From Pseudomonas sp. S35 (GTDB lineage Bacteria > Pseudomonadota > Gammaproteobacteria > Pseudomonadales > Pseudomonadaceae), in contig NZ_CP019431.1 of NCBI RefSeq assembly GCF_009866765.1, positions 310,001-374,000 on the forward strand: DNA of 64,000 nt. Reading direction: 5' to 3'. Shown piece after piece: positions 55,526 to 64,000 of the stretch. A program made the translations under genes and the position numbers. The notes under the pieces are model-generated. The model saw nothing but the letters and a program-made list of their open reading frames with translations, ran no database searches and was not told the DNA's origin. Each line of letters starts with the position of its first letter. Position 1 is the first letter of the stretch.

Positions 55526-56296
55526 ATGGCGCTGGCCAAACGCATCATCCCTTGCCTGGACGTCGACAATGGTCGCGTGGTCAAGGGTGTCAAGTTCGAG
55601 AACATCCGTGACGCCGGCGACCCGGTGGAAATCGCCCGTCGCTACGATGAGCAAGGTGCCGACGAGATTACCTTTCTCGACATCACTGCCAGCGTCGACG
55701 GTCGCGACACCACGCTGCATACCGTCGAGCGCATGGCCAGCCAGGTGTTTATCCCGCTGACCGTGGGCGGTGGTGTGCGCACCGTGCAAGACATCCGCAA
55801 CCTGCTCAATGCCGGCGCGGACAAGGTTTCGATCAACACCGCTGCGGTGTTCAACCCGGAATTCGTCGGCGAAGCCGCGCAGCATTTCGGCTCGCAGTGC
55901 ATCGTGGTGGCCATCGACGCCAAGAAAGTCTCCGGTCCGGGCGAAACCCCGCGCTGGGAGATCTTCACCCACGGCGGTCGCAAGCCCACCGGCCTGGACG
56001 CGGTGGAGTGGGCGATGAAGATGGAAGGCCTGGGCGCCGGTGAAATCCTGCTGACCAGCATGGACCAGGACGGTATGAAAAACGGCTTCGACCTGGGCGT
56101 GACCCGTGCCATCAGCGATGCGCTGGGCATTCCGGTGATCGCGTCGGGTGGCGTCGGCAACCTGCAGCACTTGGCCGACGGCGTGATCGAAGGCCACGCC
56201 AGCGCGGTGCTGGCGGCGAGTATTTTCCACTTTGGCGAATACACCGTTCCCGAGGCCAAGGCTTACATGGCTGCGCGCGGTATCGTCGTTCGCTAA
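55526..56296 (+). CDS. hisF: Imidazole glycerol phosphate synthase, cyclase subunit
   Basis: 256 residues: a barrel with [12 protein letters not shown] (catalytic Asp), [11 protein letters not shown] (second Asp), [11 protein letters not shown] and ASGGVGN. It works with HisH to form IGP and AICAR. It follows hisA by 9 nt. Confidence 0.98.
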   Translation: MALAKRIIPCLDVDNGRVVKGVKFENIRDAGDPVEIARRYDEQGADEITFLDITASVDGRDTTLHTVERMASQVFIPLTVGGGVRTVQDIRNLLNAGADKVSINTAAVFNPEFVGEAAQHFGSQCIVVAIDAKKVSGPGETPRWEIFTHGGRKPTGLDAVEWAMKMEGLGAGEILLTSMDQDGMKNGFDLGVTRAISDALGIPVIASGGVGNLQHLADGVIEGHASAVLAASIFHFGEYTVPEAKAYMAARGIVVR

Positions 56297-56362
56297 ACGT
56301 TGCTGGACACCCTGGCAAGCGCGGGGCACTCTCTGCGCTTGCCATGGATTCCGGTAACTTTC

Positions 56363-57118
56363 ATGTTCAAACACCTGCTGCTCGCCCTCGCCAGCACCTG
56401 CGTGCTTATGGTCGGTAACGCCCAAGCCGAAGAACCGTCTGACGCCTCCCTGGTGTTGCTGACGGAAAACTTTCCGCCCTACAACATGGCGAAAAATGGC
56501 AAGAATTTTGCCAAGGAAGAGAACATCGAAGGCATCGCCGTGGACATCGTGCGCGAGACCTTCAAGCGTGCCGGCATTTCCTACAACCTGACCCTGCGTT
56601 TCCCTTGGGAGCGAATCTACAAGCTCGCCCTGGAAAAACCTGGCTACGGCGTGTTCGTGATGGCGCGCCTGCCGGACCGCGAAGCGCTGTTCAAGTGGGT
56701 CGGCCCCATCGGTCCGGATGACTGGGTGCTGTTGGCCAAGTCCGACAGCAAGATCAAGCTGGATGACCTGGAACACGCGCGCCGCTACAAGATCGGCGCC
56801 TACAAGGGTGACGCTATCGCTGAGACTCTGGAGAAACAGGGCCTCAACCCGGTGGTGGTGTTACGTGACCAGGACAACGCGCAAAAGCTGCTGGATGGGC
56901 AGATCGACTTGTGGGCCACGGGCGACCCGGCCGGGCGTTACCTGGCGCGTCAGGTCGGTGTGACGGGGCTCAAGACGGTGTTGCGGTTCAACAGCGCGCA
57001 GCTCTATCTGGCGTTGAACAAGGACGTGCCGGACGAGCTTGTGGCCAAGCTGCAGGCAGCGTTGGATCAGCTACGCAAGGACGGTGCAGTGGATGAGATC
57101 ATGGCGCGTTATCTCTAG
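56363..57118 (+). CDS. Periplasmic solute-binding protein (SBP_bac_3)
   Basis: 251 residues from ATG 56363, chosen for its signal peptide (MFKHLLLALASTCVLMVGNA, cleavage near AQA). The mature part has LLTENFPPYNM, a domain-closing IGAYKGDAIAETLEKQG and a C-terminal ALDQLRKDG. It resembles orphan binding proteins of unknown ligand. It ends 4 bp from the convergent Vps62-like gene. Confidence 0.85.
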   Translation: MFKHLLLALASTCVLMVGNAQAEEPSDASLVLLTENFPPYNMAKNGKNFAKEENIEGIAVDIVRETFKRAGISYNLTLRFPWERIYKLALEKPGYGVFVMARLPDREALFKWVGPIGPDDWVLLAKSDSKIKLDDLEHARRYKIGAYKGDAIAETLEKQGLNPVVVLRDQDNAQKLLDGQIDLWATGDPAGRYLARQVGVTGLKTVLRFNSAQLYLALNKDVPDELVAKLQAALDQLRKDGAVDEIMARYL

Positions 57119-57122
57119 CGGT

Positions 57123-58415
57123 TTACTCGTCAAGCACGCTCAGGCAGCTGACTTCGCACTCCTTGGTGGGTGGGTATTCACTCCAATAGACGCTGTTGAT
57201 GTCGGTATAGCTGACGGTGTCGGCGACTTGAGTGCCATCTTGGCGTAGCAAGCGGTAGTTGCTCTGGATCAGGTAGGTGGCAATGGCCTTTCTGCTGGGC
57301 ACTTTTGCGACGATTTCAAAGCCTTTCGACGTCGTCCAGCCGCTCGTGGATGTTTGTGTATGACTGAGGGTATTGCTCAGCTTGGCCGACACCTTGATTG
57401 AAGAAGCCGGCGAGCCGACTTGCCATTCGGTACCGATATCAATGGCGGTGGTATGGGTGAAGGTTCTTGATTGGTTGCCGTGCGCTCCATGGACCGTTGC
57501 CCATTTGAAGGATTGCTCGACCGAGGTTTGGTTGTGGCCGAAACCAACCAGTACATACCGATCAGTCCTTTGCAGAGTGTAGGTGGGAGAGTTTTGCAGT
57601 TGTTGGATGGGAGACAAGTCAGGGTCTTTGACCGTAAACCAGGCCATTTGCGAGGTATAACGGACGGTGTCGGTTTCGTAGACGGAGGGCTGGGCATAAC
57701 CTTGAAGTAACGGTGCTGGTGGCGGGGCGCCGAGCTTCAGGGGGATGTGTACCTTCAAGCCATATGCACAAGGGTGGCGGGTGGGCTTTGTATAGCTGTC
57801 GGTGCCGACAAAGGTGCCTGCGCAGAAACTCACTTCACCTTGCGTAGCCGCCTGGGGCTGGATGCTCCAGGCGCTGAAGTCGGTTTTCATGCCGCTGCCT
57901 TTGTCGTTCCAGAGCCAATCGCCCACGGCGGCGGCCATGACCAGATCCTCTCTGACACAGCGCATGCAATCGATCGAGGGTTTGTCAAAGCCGGTTTCGC
58001 AGACCAGGCCTAATGCCACGTATCCCGCAGGAGGCATTGGGCGCCAGAGGGTGCAATTTCTCAGGGAGTCTGAGCCTGAATCCGTCCAGATCCGCTCAAA
58101 GTCAGTTGGAGGGCAGAGCGCCTTGCCTTTCAGGCGGGTTTCCTCGCTCTCGGGATCGGCCTCCTGGACGATGGCGACAATAGTGCGCTTGTTGGTGTCG
58201 AGGTTATCCGAGCTTGCCAGGTCGCCCAGTGGGAAATAGCCGAGTGTATTGGGAGTATCGGGCAGGGGGCGCCAGAAACAGATCTTATGCACACTGCCCG
58301 ACCCCCAGTAATTCCATTTCGAGGAGAACGTACTGGTGAAGTTGATCAGCAGGTTTCCATACTCTATTGATTTCATGTTATTGCGCATCCGAATAGTTAA
58401 GCGTTGCACATGCAC
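57123..58415 (-). CDS. Vps62/aerolysin-like protein, putative pore-forming toxin
   Basis: 430 residues with a GTG start, or 417 from the internal ATG at 58374-58376; neither start has a strong ribosome binding site. The N-terminal half has two similar motifs, WRPLPDTPNTLGYFPLGDL and WRPMPPAGYVALGLV, as in Vps62/DUF946 domains. The C-terminal half is Ser/Thr-rich with alternating strands (IKVSAKLSNTLSHTQTSTSG, GFEIVAKVPSRKA), suggesting an aerolysin/ETX-MTX2-type beta-pore domain. There is no signal peptide. It is an accessory gene between core genes. Toxin function is inferred. Confidence 0.55.
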   Translation of the reverse strand: MHVQRLTIRMRNNMKSIEYGNLLINFTSTFSSKWNYWGSGSVHKICFWRPLPDTPNTLGYFPLGDLASSDNLDTNKRTIVAIVQEADPESEETRLKGKALCPPTDFERIWTDSGSDSLRNCTLWRPMPPAGYVALGLVCETGFDKPSIDCMRCVREDLVMAAAVGDWLWNDKGSGMKTDFSAWSIQPQAATQGEVSFCAGTFVGTDSYTKPTRHPCAYGLKVHIPLKLGAPPPAPLLQGYAQPSVYETDTVRYTSQMAWFTVKDPDLSPIQQLQNSPTYTLQRTDRYVLVGFGHNQTSVEQSFKWATVHGAHGNQSRTFTHTTAIDIGTEWQVGSPASSIKVSAKLSNTLSHTQTSTSGWTTSKGFEIVAKVPSRKAIATYLIQSNYRLLRQDGTQVADTVSYTDINSVYWSEYPPTKECEVSCLSVLDE

Positions 58416-58451
58416 TATTCAGGAGTTCGCAAGGTCCGCAGTGGTAGCTAT

Positions 58452-59225
58452 TTAGCGATAGGCGCCATTCTTCCCATGCCCGCTCATGGCCTGGTTGCTG
58501 CGCACACTGATCATCAGCTTGATATCAATCCACTCCACGCCCTGTGCCTTGAGTTTGGGCAACTCACGCTCCAGCACCGCCAGGGTTTGCGGGTAAGGGT
58601 GGCCGATCATCACGGCCGAGCCTTGTTTGTGGGCCAGCTTGATTGCGGTCTGCAATTGCGTGGTGATCGCCGCTTCGGTGCGCTCGTCGTCCAGAAACAC
58701 GTCCCGCGACACGCTGGCCAAACCAATCTTCTGCGCTTGGGCGGCGGCCACGGTCTGTGCGCTGGTGCGGCTGTCGACAAAGAACTTGTTGCGCCGTTGC
58801 AGTTCGCCCATCAACCAGGCCATAGCCTCTGGCTGCGCGGTCATGCGGCTGCCCATATGGTTGTTGATGCCGGCGGTGTAGGGCACGGCCTTGAACGCGG
58901 CGTCCAGGCGTTTGCCCAGTTCTTCGATAGGCAGTTCGGGGTGCCAGGCGAACGGGCCGGTGGCTGGGTCCATGGGCATGTGCAGGATCACGATCTTGCC
59001 GGCCTTGTGGGCTTCGCGGGCGAATTCGGCGGCGTGGGGCGTGTCGGGCATGATCGCCGTAGTGACTGGCCCAGGCAGGGCCAGCACGCGCCGATCCCGG
59101 GGCAGGTTTTGCCCCAGGTCGTCGATGATCAGGGTCAGGTAGGCTTTGTGGGGTTCGCCGGTGGGAGTCGCGTGGGCGACTCCCGCCAGGCTGCACAGCA
59201 CAGCGAGGATCAGGGCAAAACGCAT
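58452..59225 (-). CDS. Divergent polysaccharide deacetylase (YibQ-like)
   Basis: 257 residues with a signal peptide (MRFALILAVLCSLAGVAHA). It has LIIDDLGQNLPRDR, the MDPATGPF and NNHMGS motifs and MIGHPYPQTL, which match the divergent polysaccharide deacetylase family (PF04748). It ends the minus-strand run envC-ctpA-yibQ, one base after the ctpA stop. Confidence 0.9.
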   Translation of the reverse strand: MRFALILAVLCSLAGVAHATPTGEPHKAYLTLIIDDLGQNLPRDRRVLALPGPVTTAIMPDTPHAAEFAREAHKAGKIVILHMPMDPATGPFAWHPELPIEELGKRLDAAFKAVPYTAGINNHMGSRMTAQPEAMAWLMGELQRRNKFFVDSRTSAQTVAAAQAQKIGLASVSRDVFLDDERTEAAITTQLQTAIKLAHKQGSAVMIGHPYPQTLAVLERELPKLKAQGVEWIDIKLMISVRSNQAMSGHGKNGAYR

Positions 59226-59226
59226 A

Positions 59227-60555
59227 TCAACGGCTTCGCGTGATGCTCAGGCCCTTGAGCAGGCTCAGTGCCTGGGCCAGTTGGTAGTCGTCGTCCTGCG
59301 GCATCGGCTTGGCTTTCTTGCCGCTACCGGTCGGCTGATCGGCGCCGCCGTTGCCATTGCCCAGGTGACCTTGCAGGTCGGCCTCTTTGTAGTACTCGCT
59401 GTCGATCTCGTTGGTGATCTTGGCCTTGCGCACTTCGATGTCCGGCACGATGCCCTGGGCCTGGATCGAGCGGCCGTTCGGCGTGTAGTACAGCGCGGTG
59501 GTGATCTTCAATGCGCGGTCGTTGTTCAGCGGTAGCACGGTTTGTACCGAGCCTTTGCCGAAACTGGTGGTGCCCATCAGCACGCCGCGCTTCTGGTCTT
59601 GCAGGGCGCCGGCGACGATCTCCGAGGCCGAGGCGCTGCCGCCGTTGATCAGCACGGCCAGTGGCACGTTCTCGCTGAGGTCGTTGCCGGTGGCCGAGAA
59701 ACGCAGTTCGGAGTTGGCGATACGGCCCTTGGTGTAGACGATCAGGCCTTTGGTGACGAAGTGGTCGACCACCTCTACCGCCGATTGCAGCACGCCGCCT
59801 GGGTTGTTGCGCAGGTCGAGCACGATGCCGCTGAGCTTCTTGCCGTTGTCTTTGCGCAGCTTGGCCAGGGCCTTGGCCACTTCGTCGCCGGTCTTGACCT
59901 GGAACTGGGTGATACGGATGTAACCGTAGCCCGACTCCAGCAACTGGCTCTTGACGCTCTTGACCACGATGGTTGCGCGGGTGAGTGTCACGTCGAAGGG
60001 GTTGCCGCCGTCGCGCACCAGGGTCAGGGTGATTTTCTGGCCGATCTTGCCGCGCATCTTGTCGACGGCTTCGGTCATGGTCTGGCCACGGGTCGGCTGG
60101 CCGTTGATCTTGACGATAAAGTCGCCAGCCTGGATGCCGGCCTTGGACGCCGGGGTGTCGTCGATGGGCGACACCACCTTGATGTTGCCGTCTTCGGCGC
60201 CGACTTCAATGCCCAGGCCGCCGAACTCGCCGCTGGTGCTTTCCTGCAGTTCGGCGAAATCTTCAGGGCCCAGGTAGGCGGAGTGCGGGTCGAGGTTGCT
60301 GAGCATGCCCTTGATGGCATTCTCCAGCAGGGTTTTGTCGTCTACGGGCTCGACATAGGCAGCCTTGATCCGGTCCATGACCTCCGCAAAGGTGCGCAGC
60401 TCCTCCAGCGGCAACGGTGCCTTGGTGGTCGCGGCAGAGGTCGCGGCCGTGGCGGCAGGCGCAGGCGCAGCAGCCTGGTCAGCGAAAGCCAAAGGCGCGC
60501 CGATCACCAGGGCGATCGTCAGGGCCAGCGAAGTGAGGCGGGACAAATGCAGCAT
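59227..60555 (-). CDS. ctpA: Carboxy-terminal processing protease (S41)
   Basis: 442 residues with a signal peptide. A PDZ domain (about 105-185) and S41 protease follow, with S307 (GGSASASEI) and K334 (GTTSFGKGSVQT). The C-terminal tail is unusual (GNGNGGADQPTGSGKKAKP). CtpA degrades cell-wall hydrolases in Pseudomonas. It is cotranscribed with envC and yibQ. Confidence 0.94.
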   Translation of the reverse strand: MLHLSRLTSLALTIALVIGAPLAFADQAAAPAPAATAATSAATTKAPLPLEELRTFAEVMDRIKAAYVEPVDDKTLLENAIKGMLSNLDPHSAYLGPEDFAELQESTSGEFGGLGIEVGAEDGNIKVVSPIDDTPASKAGIQAGDFIVKINGQPTRGQTMTEAVDKMRGKIGQKITLTLVRDGGNPFDVTLTRATIVVKSVKSQLLESGYGYIRITQFQVKTGDEVAKALAKLRKDNGKKLSGIVLDLRNNPGGVLQSAVEVVDHFVTKGLIVYTKGRIANSELRFSATGNDLSENVPLAVLINGGSASASEIVAGALQDQKRGVLMGTTSFGKGSVQTVLPLNNDRALKITTALYYTPNGRSIQAQGIVPDIEVRKAKITNEIDSEYYKEADLQGHLGNGNGGADQPTGSGKKAKPMPQDDDYQLAQALSLLKGLSITRSR

Positions 60556-60585
60556 GTCGAACGAACTCCTAATGTAGATGCGGCC

Positions 60586-61881
60586 CTATCCTTGGGAACG
60601 GCACCATTGTGCGGGATCGCTCGGGCGACCCTGCTGACGAATAGCGAAGTACAGCGCCGGGGTGTCCTGGCCACCACTGTTACCGACAGTGGAAATGGAT
60701 TCACCGGCTTTTACAACATCACCTGCCGACTTGAGTAATGTCTGATTGTGGCCGTAAAGGCTCAAATAGCCATTACCGTGGTCAAGAATCACCAACAAAC
60801 CGGCGCCCCGCAGCCAATCGGCAAACACCACGCGCCCACCGTGGACAGCATGGACCTGGCTGCCGGCGGAGGCGCTGATCATCACGCCATCCCACTTGGC
60901 GCGGGTGTCATCACCACGGGTTTCACCGAAGCGTGCCAGTAGTCGACCATCAACTGGCCATGGAAGTTTGCCGCGGGCTGCAGCAAAAGGGCCGCCGAAG
61001 GACTCGCCGGCGCTTGAAACCAGCGGGCCTGGGGCTGCATGCGCCGGTTTACGTGGCGCCGGAGCGTCCGTAGTGGCTGCCAGTTCGGCCTCACGCTGGC
61101 GCTTTTTTTCCGCTTCCTGCTGGGCGATCAGCGCTTTTTGCCGCGCTTCTTCAGCCTCACGTGCCTGGCGCGCCAGGGTTTCTTCGATGGTCTTGAGCAC
61201 TTTGCCCAGGTCGGCCTGGTCCTGCTCGCGGGCTTGCAGCTTGGCGTCGCGGGCTTTCACGTCGTCGTTGAGCTTGGCCAGGGCCAGCTGGCGCTCCTTG
61301 CGAACCTTGTCGAGTTCGTCGCGCTGGGCGTCGAGGGCGACTTTCTGGTCCTGCAACTGCGACTGCTGGTTAGCGATTTCCTGTTCCACGTTGACCAACT
61401 GGCGCAGGGTCTCGTTGAAGCTTTTGAGTTGCTCCAGGCGGGCCTTGCTCAGGTAGTCGTAGTAGGTGAGGGTGCGCGCGAACTTCTCGGGATTCTGCTG
61501 GTTGAGCAGCAGCTTGAGGTATTCCTGGCGGCCGCTCTGGTAGGCGGCGCGGGCCTGGATCGCGATCAGGCGTTGCTGCTCAACGCGTGCGCTCTGGAGT
61601 TTTTTTTTCTCAGCGTCGAGTCGCTCCAGTTCCGACTCGCTCTTCTTTAGTTCTTTTTGCAACTCCTGGACCTGCTTCTCCAGCTTGCCCATTTCGGTTT
61701 CCGTACCGCGCAGGTCTTTCTGCACCCCGGACTTTTCTTCCTGGAGCTTGCCGAGCAGCTTTTTCAGCTCGGTAATGTCCTGACGCGTAGCGTCCAACTG
61801 TTGTTGGGTTTGTGCGCGCTCGTCGGCAAACGCCGGTTGGAGCAGGCAGACAAGAGCAAGGGTAATCAAGGCGCGAAGCAT
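60586..61881 (-). CDS. envC: Murein hydrolase activator EnvC
   Basis: 431 residues from the ATG complementary to 61879-61881 (signal peptide MLRALITLALVCLLQPAFA); the frame is open further but not in a family-like way. A long coiled coil (about 25-250) precedes a LytM domain that lacks a full zinc site (GHGNGY-like ILDHGNGYLSLYGHNQ is retained). EnvC activates amidases at division. Confidence 0.93.
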   Translation of the reverse strand: MLRALITLALVCLLQPAFADERAQTQQQLDATRQDITELKKLLGKLQEEKSGVQKDLRGTETEMGKLEKQVQELQKELKKSESELERLDAEKKKLQSARVEQQRLIAIQARAAYQSGRQEYLKLLLNQQNPEKFARTLTYYDYLSKARLEQLKSFNETLRQLVNVEQEIANQQSQLQDQKVALDAQRDELDKVRKERQLALAKLNDDVKARDAKLQAREQDQADLGKVLKTIEETLARQAREAEEARQKALIAQQEAEKKRQREAELAATTDAPAPRKPAHAAPGPLVSSAGESFGGPFAAARGKLPWPVDGRLLARFGETRGDDTRAKWDGVMISASAGSQVHAVHGGRVVFADWLRGAGLLVILDHGNGYLSLYGHNQTLLKSAGDVVKAGESISTVGNSGGQDTPALYFAIRQQGRPSDPAQWCRSQG

Positions 61882-62034
61882 AGAGGCGGGCGACACCAGG
61901 GAAAGGGACGGCCTAGTATGCCCGCCAAGCGCGGCAAAAAAAACGCCCAATTCGGCGGGAGGGCAAGATAGGTGCCGAGTGGCGGTGGTATGGCAATAGG
62001 GCATCTTCTAAACACTGAAGATCCAATGTGGGAG

Positions 62035-62056
62035 GGGGCAAGCCCCCTCCCACATT
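62035..62056. terminator. REP-type stem-loop between gpmI and envC
   Basis: AATGTGGGAGG and its complement form a long stem, same repeat type as 43753-43785. On the minus strand it follows the gpmI stop (62077) and can end that transcript. Confidence 0.75.
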
Positions 62057-62076
62057 GTTTCGCGGCGTTTTTTAGA

Positions 62077-63603
62077 TCAAACCAGGATTGAAGTGCCAGT
62101 CATCTCTACAGGCTTTTCCAACCCCATCAGCATCAACATGGTCGGCGCCACATCTGCCAGCACCCCGCCGTCACGCACTTTGAAATCGCGCTTGCCGACA
62201 TAGATGAACGGCACCGGCTCGGTGGTGTGGGCGGTGTGGGCCTGGCCGGTGGATTCGTCGGACATCTGTTCGCAGTTGCCGTGGTCGGCGGTGATCAGCG
62301 CTTCGCCGCCGACTTTTTCCAGGGCCTCGGCGATGCGGCCGACGCACAGGTCCAGGCATTCCACCGCCTTGGTTGCGGCTTCCAGGTTGCCGCTGTGGCC
62401 AACCATGTCGCCGTTGGCGTAGTTGACCACGATCACGTCGTAACGCTGGTGCTCGATGGCGTCGACGATCTTGTCGGTGACTTCTGGCGCGCTCATTTCC
62501 GGCTGCAGGTCGTAGGTGGCGACTTTTGGCGACGGGATCAGGATGCGCTCTTCACCGGGGAACGGCTCTTCACGGCCGCCGGAGAAGAAGAAGGTCACGT
62601 GGGCGTACTTTTCGGTTTCGGCGATACGCAGCTGCGTCTTGCCGTTTTTCGCCAGGTAATCGCCCAGCACGTTGTCCAGGCTGCCCGGTGCAAACGCAGC
62701 TGGCGCGGGGATGCTGGCGGCGTACTGGGTCAGGCCGACGTAGTGCACCTTTGGCTGGCGGGCGCGTTCGAACTCGCTGAAGCCGTCTTCGACAAACACG
62801 CGGCTCAGTTCGCGGGCGCGGTCGGCGCGGAAGTTCATGAACACCACGGCGTCGCCGTCTTCGACTTTGACCGGCTCGCCGATGGTGGTGGCTTTGACGA
62901 ATTCATCGCTCTCGCCACGGGCGTAGGCGGCTTCCAGGCCTTGCTGGGCGCTGGCGGCGTTGAATTCGGCCTGGCCATCGACAATCAGGTTGTAGGCCTG
63001 GGACACGCGGTCCCAGCGATTGTCGCGGTCCATGGCGAAGTAACGGCCGACGATGCTGGCGATGCGGCCCTTGCCCAAGGCGGCGAAGGTGGCGTCGAGC
63101 AGTTCGATGGACGATTGCGCGCTTTTCGGCGGGGTGTCGCGACCGTCGAGGAAGGCGTGCAGGTAGATCTTGTCGGCGCCGCGCTTGAAGGCCAGCTCGG
63201 CCATGGCCACCAGATGGTCCTGGTGGCTGTGCACGCCGCCGTCCGAGAGCAGGCCCATGAAGTGCACGGCCTTGCCGGCGGCCACTGCTTTATCGACCGC
63301 GGCGCAGATGGTCGGGTTCTCGAAGAACTCGCCGTCGCGGATCGCTTTGGTCACGCGGGTGAAGTCTTGATAGACCACTCGTCCGGCGCCGAGATTCATG
63401 TGGCCGACTTCCGAGTTGCCCATTTGGCCGTCGGGCAGGCCCACGTCCATGCCCGAGCCGGAGATCAAACCGTTGGGAACGGTGGCCGTCAGGCGGTCCA
63501 GCACGGGCTTCTTGGCCGCGTAGACCGCGTTGTCGTGGTGGCTTTCACTGTGTCCAAAGCCATCGAGAATTATCAGGACCAAAGGTTTAGGCGTGGTAGT
63601 CAT
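62077..63603 (-). CDS. gpmI: 2,3-bisphosphoglycerate-independent phosphoglycerate mutase
   Basis: 508 residues from the ATG complementary to 63601-63603 (GAGAGGA upstream). It has the metal-binding and catalytic-serine region [12 protein letters not shown] and [17 protein letters not shown], and the second metal site DHGNCEQM. It interconverts 3- and 2-phosphoglycerate. Confidence 0.97.
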   Translation of the reverse strand: MTTTPKPLVLIILDGFGHSESHHDNAVYAAKKPVLDRLTATVPNGLISGSGMDVGLPDGQMGNSEVGHMNLGAGRVVYQDFTRVTKAIRDGEFFENPTICAAVDKAVAAGKAVHFMGLLSDGGVHSHQDHLVAMAELAFKRGADKIYLHAFLDGRDTPPKSAQSSIELLDATFAALGKGRIASIVGRYFAMDRDNRWDRVSQAYNLIVDGQAEFNAASAQQGLEAAYARGESDEFVKATTIGEPVKVEDGDAVVFMNFRADRARELSRVFVEDGFSEFERARQPKVHYVGLTQYAASIPAPAAFAPGSLDNVLGDYLAKNGKTQLRIAETEKYAHVTFFFSGGREEPFPGEERILIPSPKVATYDLQPEMSAPEVTDKIVDAIEHQRYDVIVVNYANGDMVGHSGNLEAATKAVECLDLCVGRIAEALEKVGGEALITADHGNCEQMSDESTGQAHTAHTTEPVPFIYVGKRDFKVRDGGVLADVAPTMLMLMGLEKPVEMTGTSILV

Positions 63604-63694
63604 AGATCCTCTCGCGGCGGTAATAAAGGAAGGCAATTGAAAAGGGAGTGGCAGTTTAAAGCGAAGTTCCGACCACGTCACCGCTTTACGGGGG

Positions 63695-63722
63695 TTGGCC
63701 GCCCCTGACGGCTGTGTATACT
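63695..63722 (+). promoter_or_regulatory. Candidate promoter of yibN
   Basis: TTGGCC (63695-63700), 16-bp spacer, TATACT (63717-63722) preceded by TGTG, an extended -10 shape. Confidence 0.4.
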
Positions 63723-63754
63723 TACCGCCATTTTAACGCCCTGGAACCTCCTTG

Positions 63755-64000
63755 ATGGTTGATCACCTGATTGCATTTGCCACTGCCCACTATCTGCTCG
63801 TGGGTGCCTTCGTCATCCTGCTGGCGCTGCTGATCGCTCACGAATTGAGCCGTGGTGGCCGCAGCCTGAGCACGGCGGAGCTGACCGCGCTGGTCAATAA
63901 GGACGAGGCCATTGTGGTGGACATCCGCCCAGCCAAGGACTTCGCCAGCGGCCATATCGTCGGTGCCTTGAACATCCCACAGGACAAGCTGATCGCACGC
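63755..64000 (+). CDS. yibN: Rhodanese-like membrane protein YibN (partial, runs off the right edge)
   Basis: 82 residues are visible from ATG 63755. An N-terminal membrane segment (YLLVGAFVILLALLIAHEL) is followed by a rhodanese domain start (LVNKDEAIVVDIRPAKDFASGHI). In Pseudomonas this gene commonly precedes grxC-secB, divergent from gpmI. The catalytic cysteine lies beyond the edge. Confidence 0.85.
   Translation, partial: MVDHLIAFATAHYLLVGAFVILLALLIAHELSRGGRSLSTAELTALVNKDEAIVVDIRPAKDFASGHIVGALNIPQDKLIAR

Overview
The window is chromosomal DNA of a fluorescent Pseudomonas, most likely the P. fluorescens group. This rests on the lapEBC/lapA/lapDG adhesion locus, the gene order mutY-yggX, the his cluster and the ctpA-envC-gpmI-yibN block, and the GC-rich palindromic REP/REPIN repeats. 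All assignments come from reading sequence and recalled family knowledge; no database search was run.

Layout. 1-1514: the edge of an M48-type membrane metallopeptidase gene, a REP element and a small DUF3077-like protein. 1787-10707: a compact (about 8.9 kb) genomic island in the 3' end of tRNA-Thr(TGT). It carries a P4-type integrase beside the tRNA, a second tyrosine recombinase with a small overlapping partner, and two AT-rich cargo modules. One cargo is a three-gene operon (nuclease-like protein, small middle component, zinc-hook SMC/Rad50-like ATPase) resembling ABC-3C/Lamassu-type defence systems. The other is a TIR-like NADase-type protein with a 92-residue partner. This island is the best candidate for a little-described system here.

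10881-37387: the biofilm adhesion locus. lapEBC (type I secretion) diverges from lapA, a 5607-residue adhesin with an N-terminal retention/cleavage module, 28 copies of a 102-residue repeat in two blocks (10 and 18), a duplicated PA14-like module, a VWA domain and RTX repeats. It is followed by a small conserved gene, lapD (degenerate GGDEF/EAL c-di-GMP receptor), lapG (periplasmic protease) and a bcsQ/wssA-like gene with no cellulose synthase genes after it. FleQ-box-like palindromes lie upstream of lapA and between lapG and bcsQ.

37629-52921: mostly housekeeping and transport. It has a methyltransferase, a basic amino acid ABC transporter, a GABA-type permease, an ACR3-like transporter, an ArnT-like glycosyltransferase, tRNA-Phe, yggX-mutY-asmA and an OFA-family MFS transporter. 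53250-56296: hisB-hisH-(DUF2164)-hisA-hisF. 56363-64000: a periplasmic solute-binding protein, an accessory Vps62/aerolysin-like gene, then yibQ-ctpA-envC, gpmI and the start of a rhodanese gene (yibN).

Functional links. LapEBC exports LapA. LapD, when bound to c-di-GMP, sequesters LapG and so prevents cleavage of LapA at its TAAG site. The Aot/His-like transporter genes form one minus-strand operon. HisH and HisF form imidazole glycerol phosphate synthase. CtpA and EnvC act in the envelope. The island modules probably protect the host or the element from phage or plasmids, by inference from family resemblance only.
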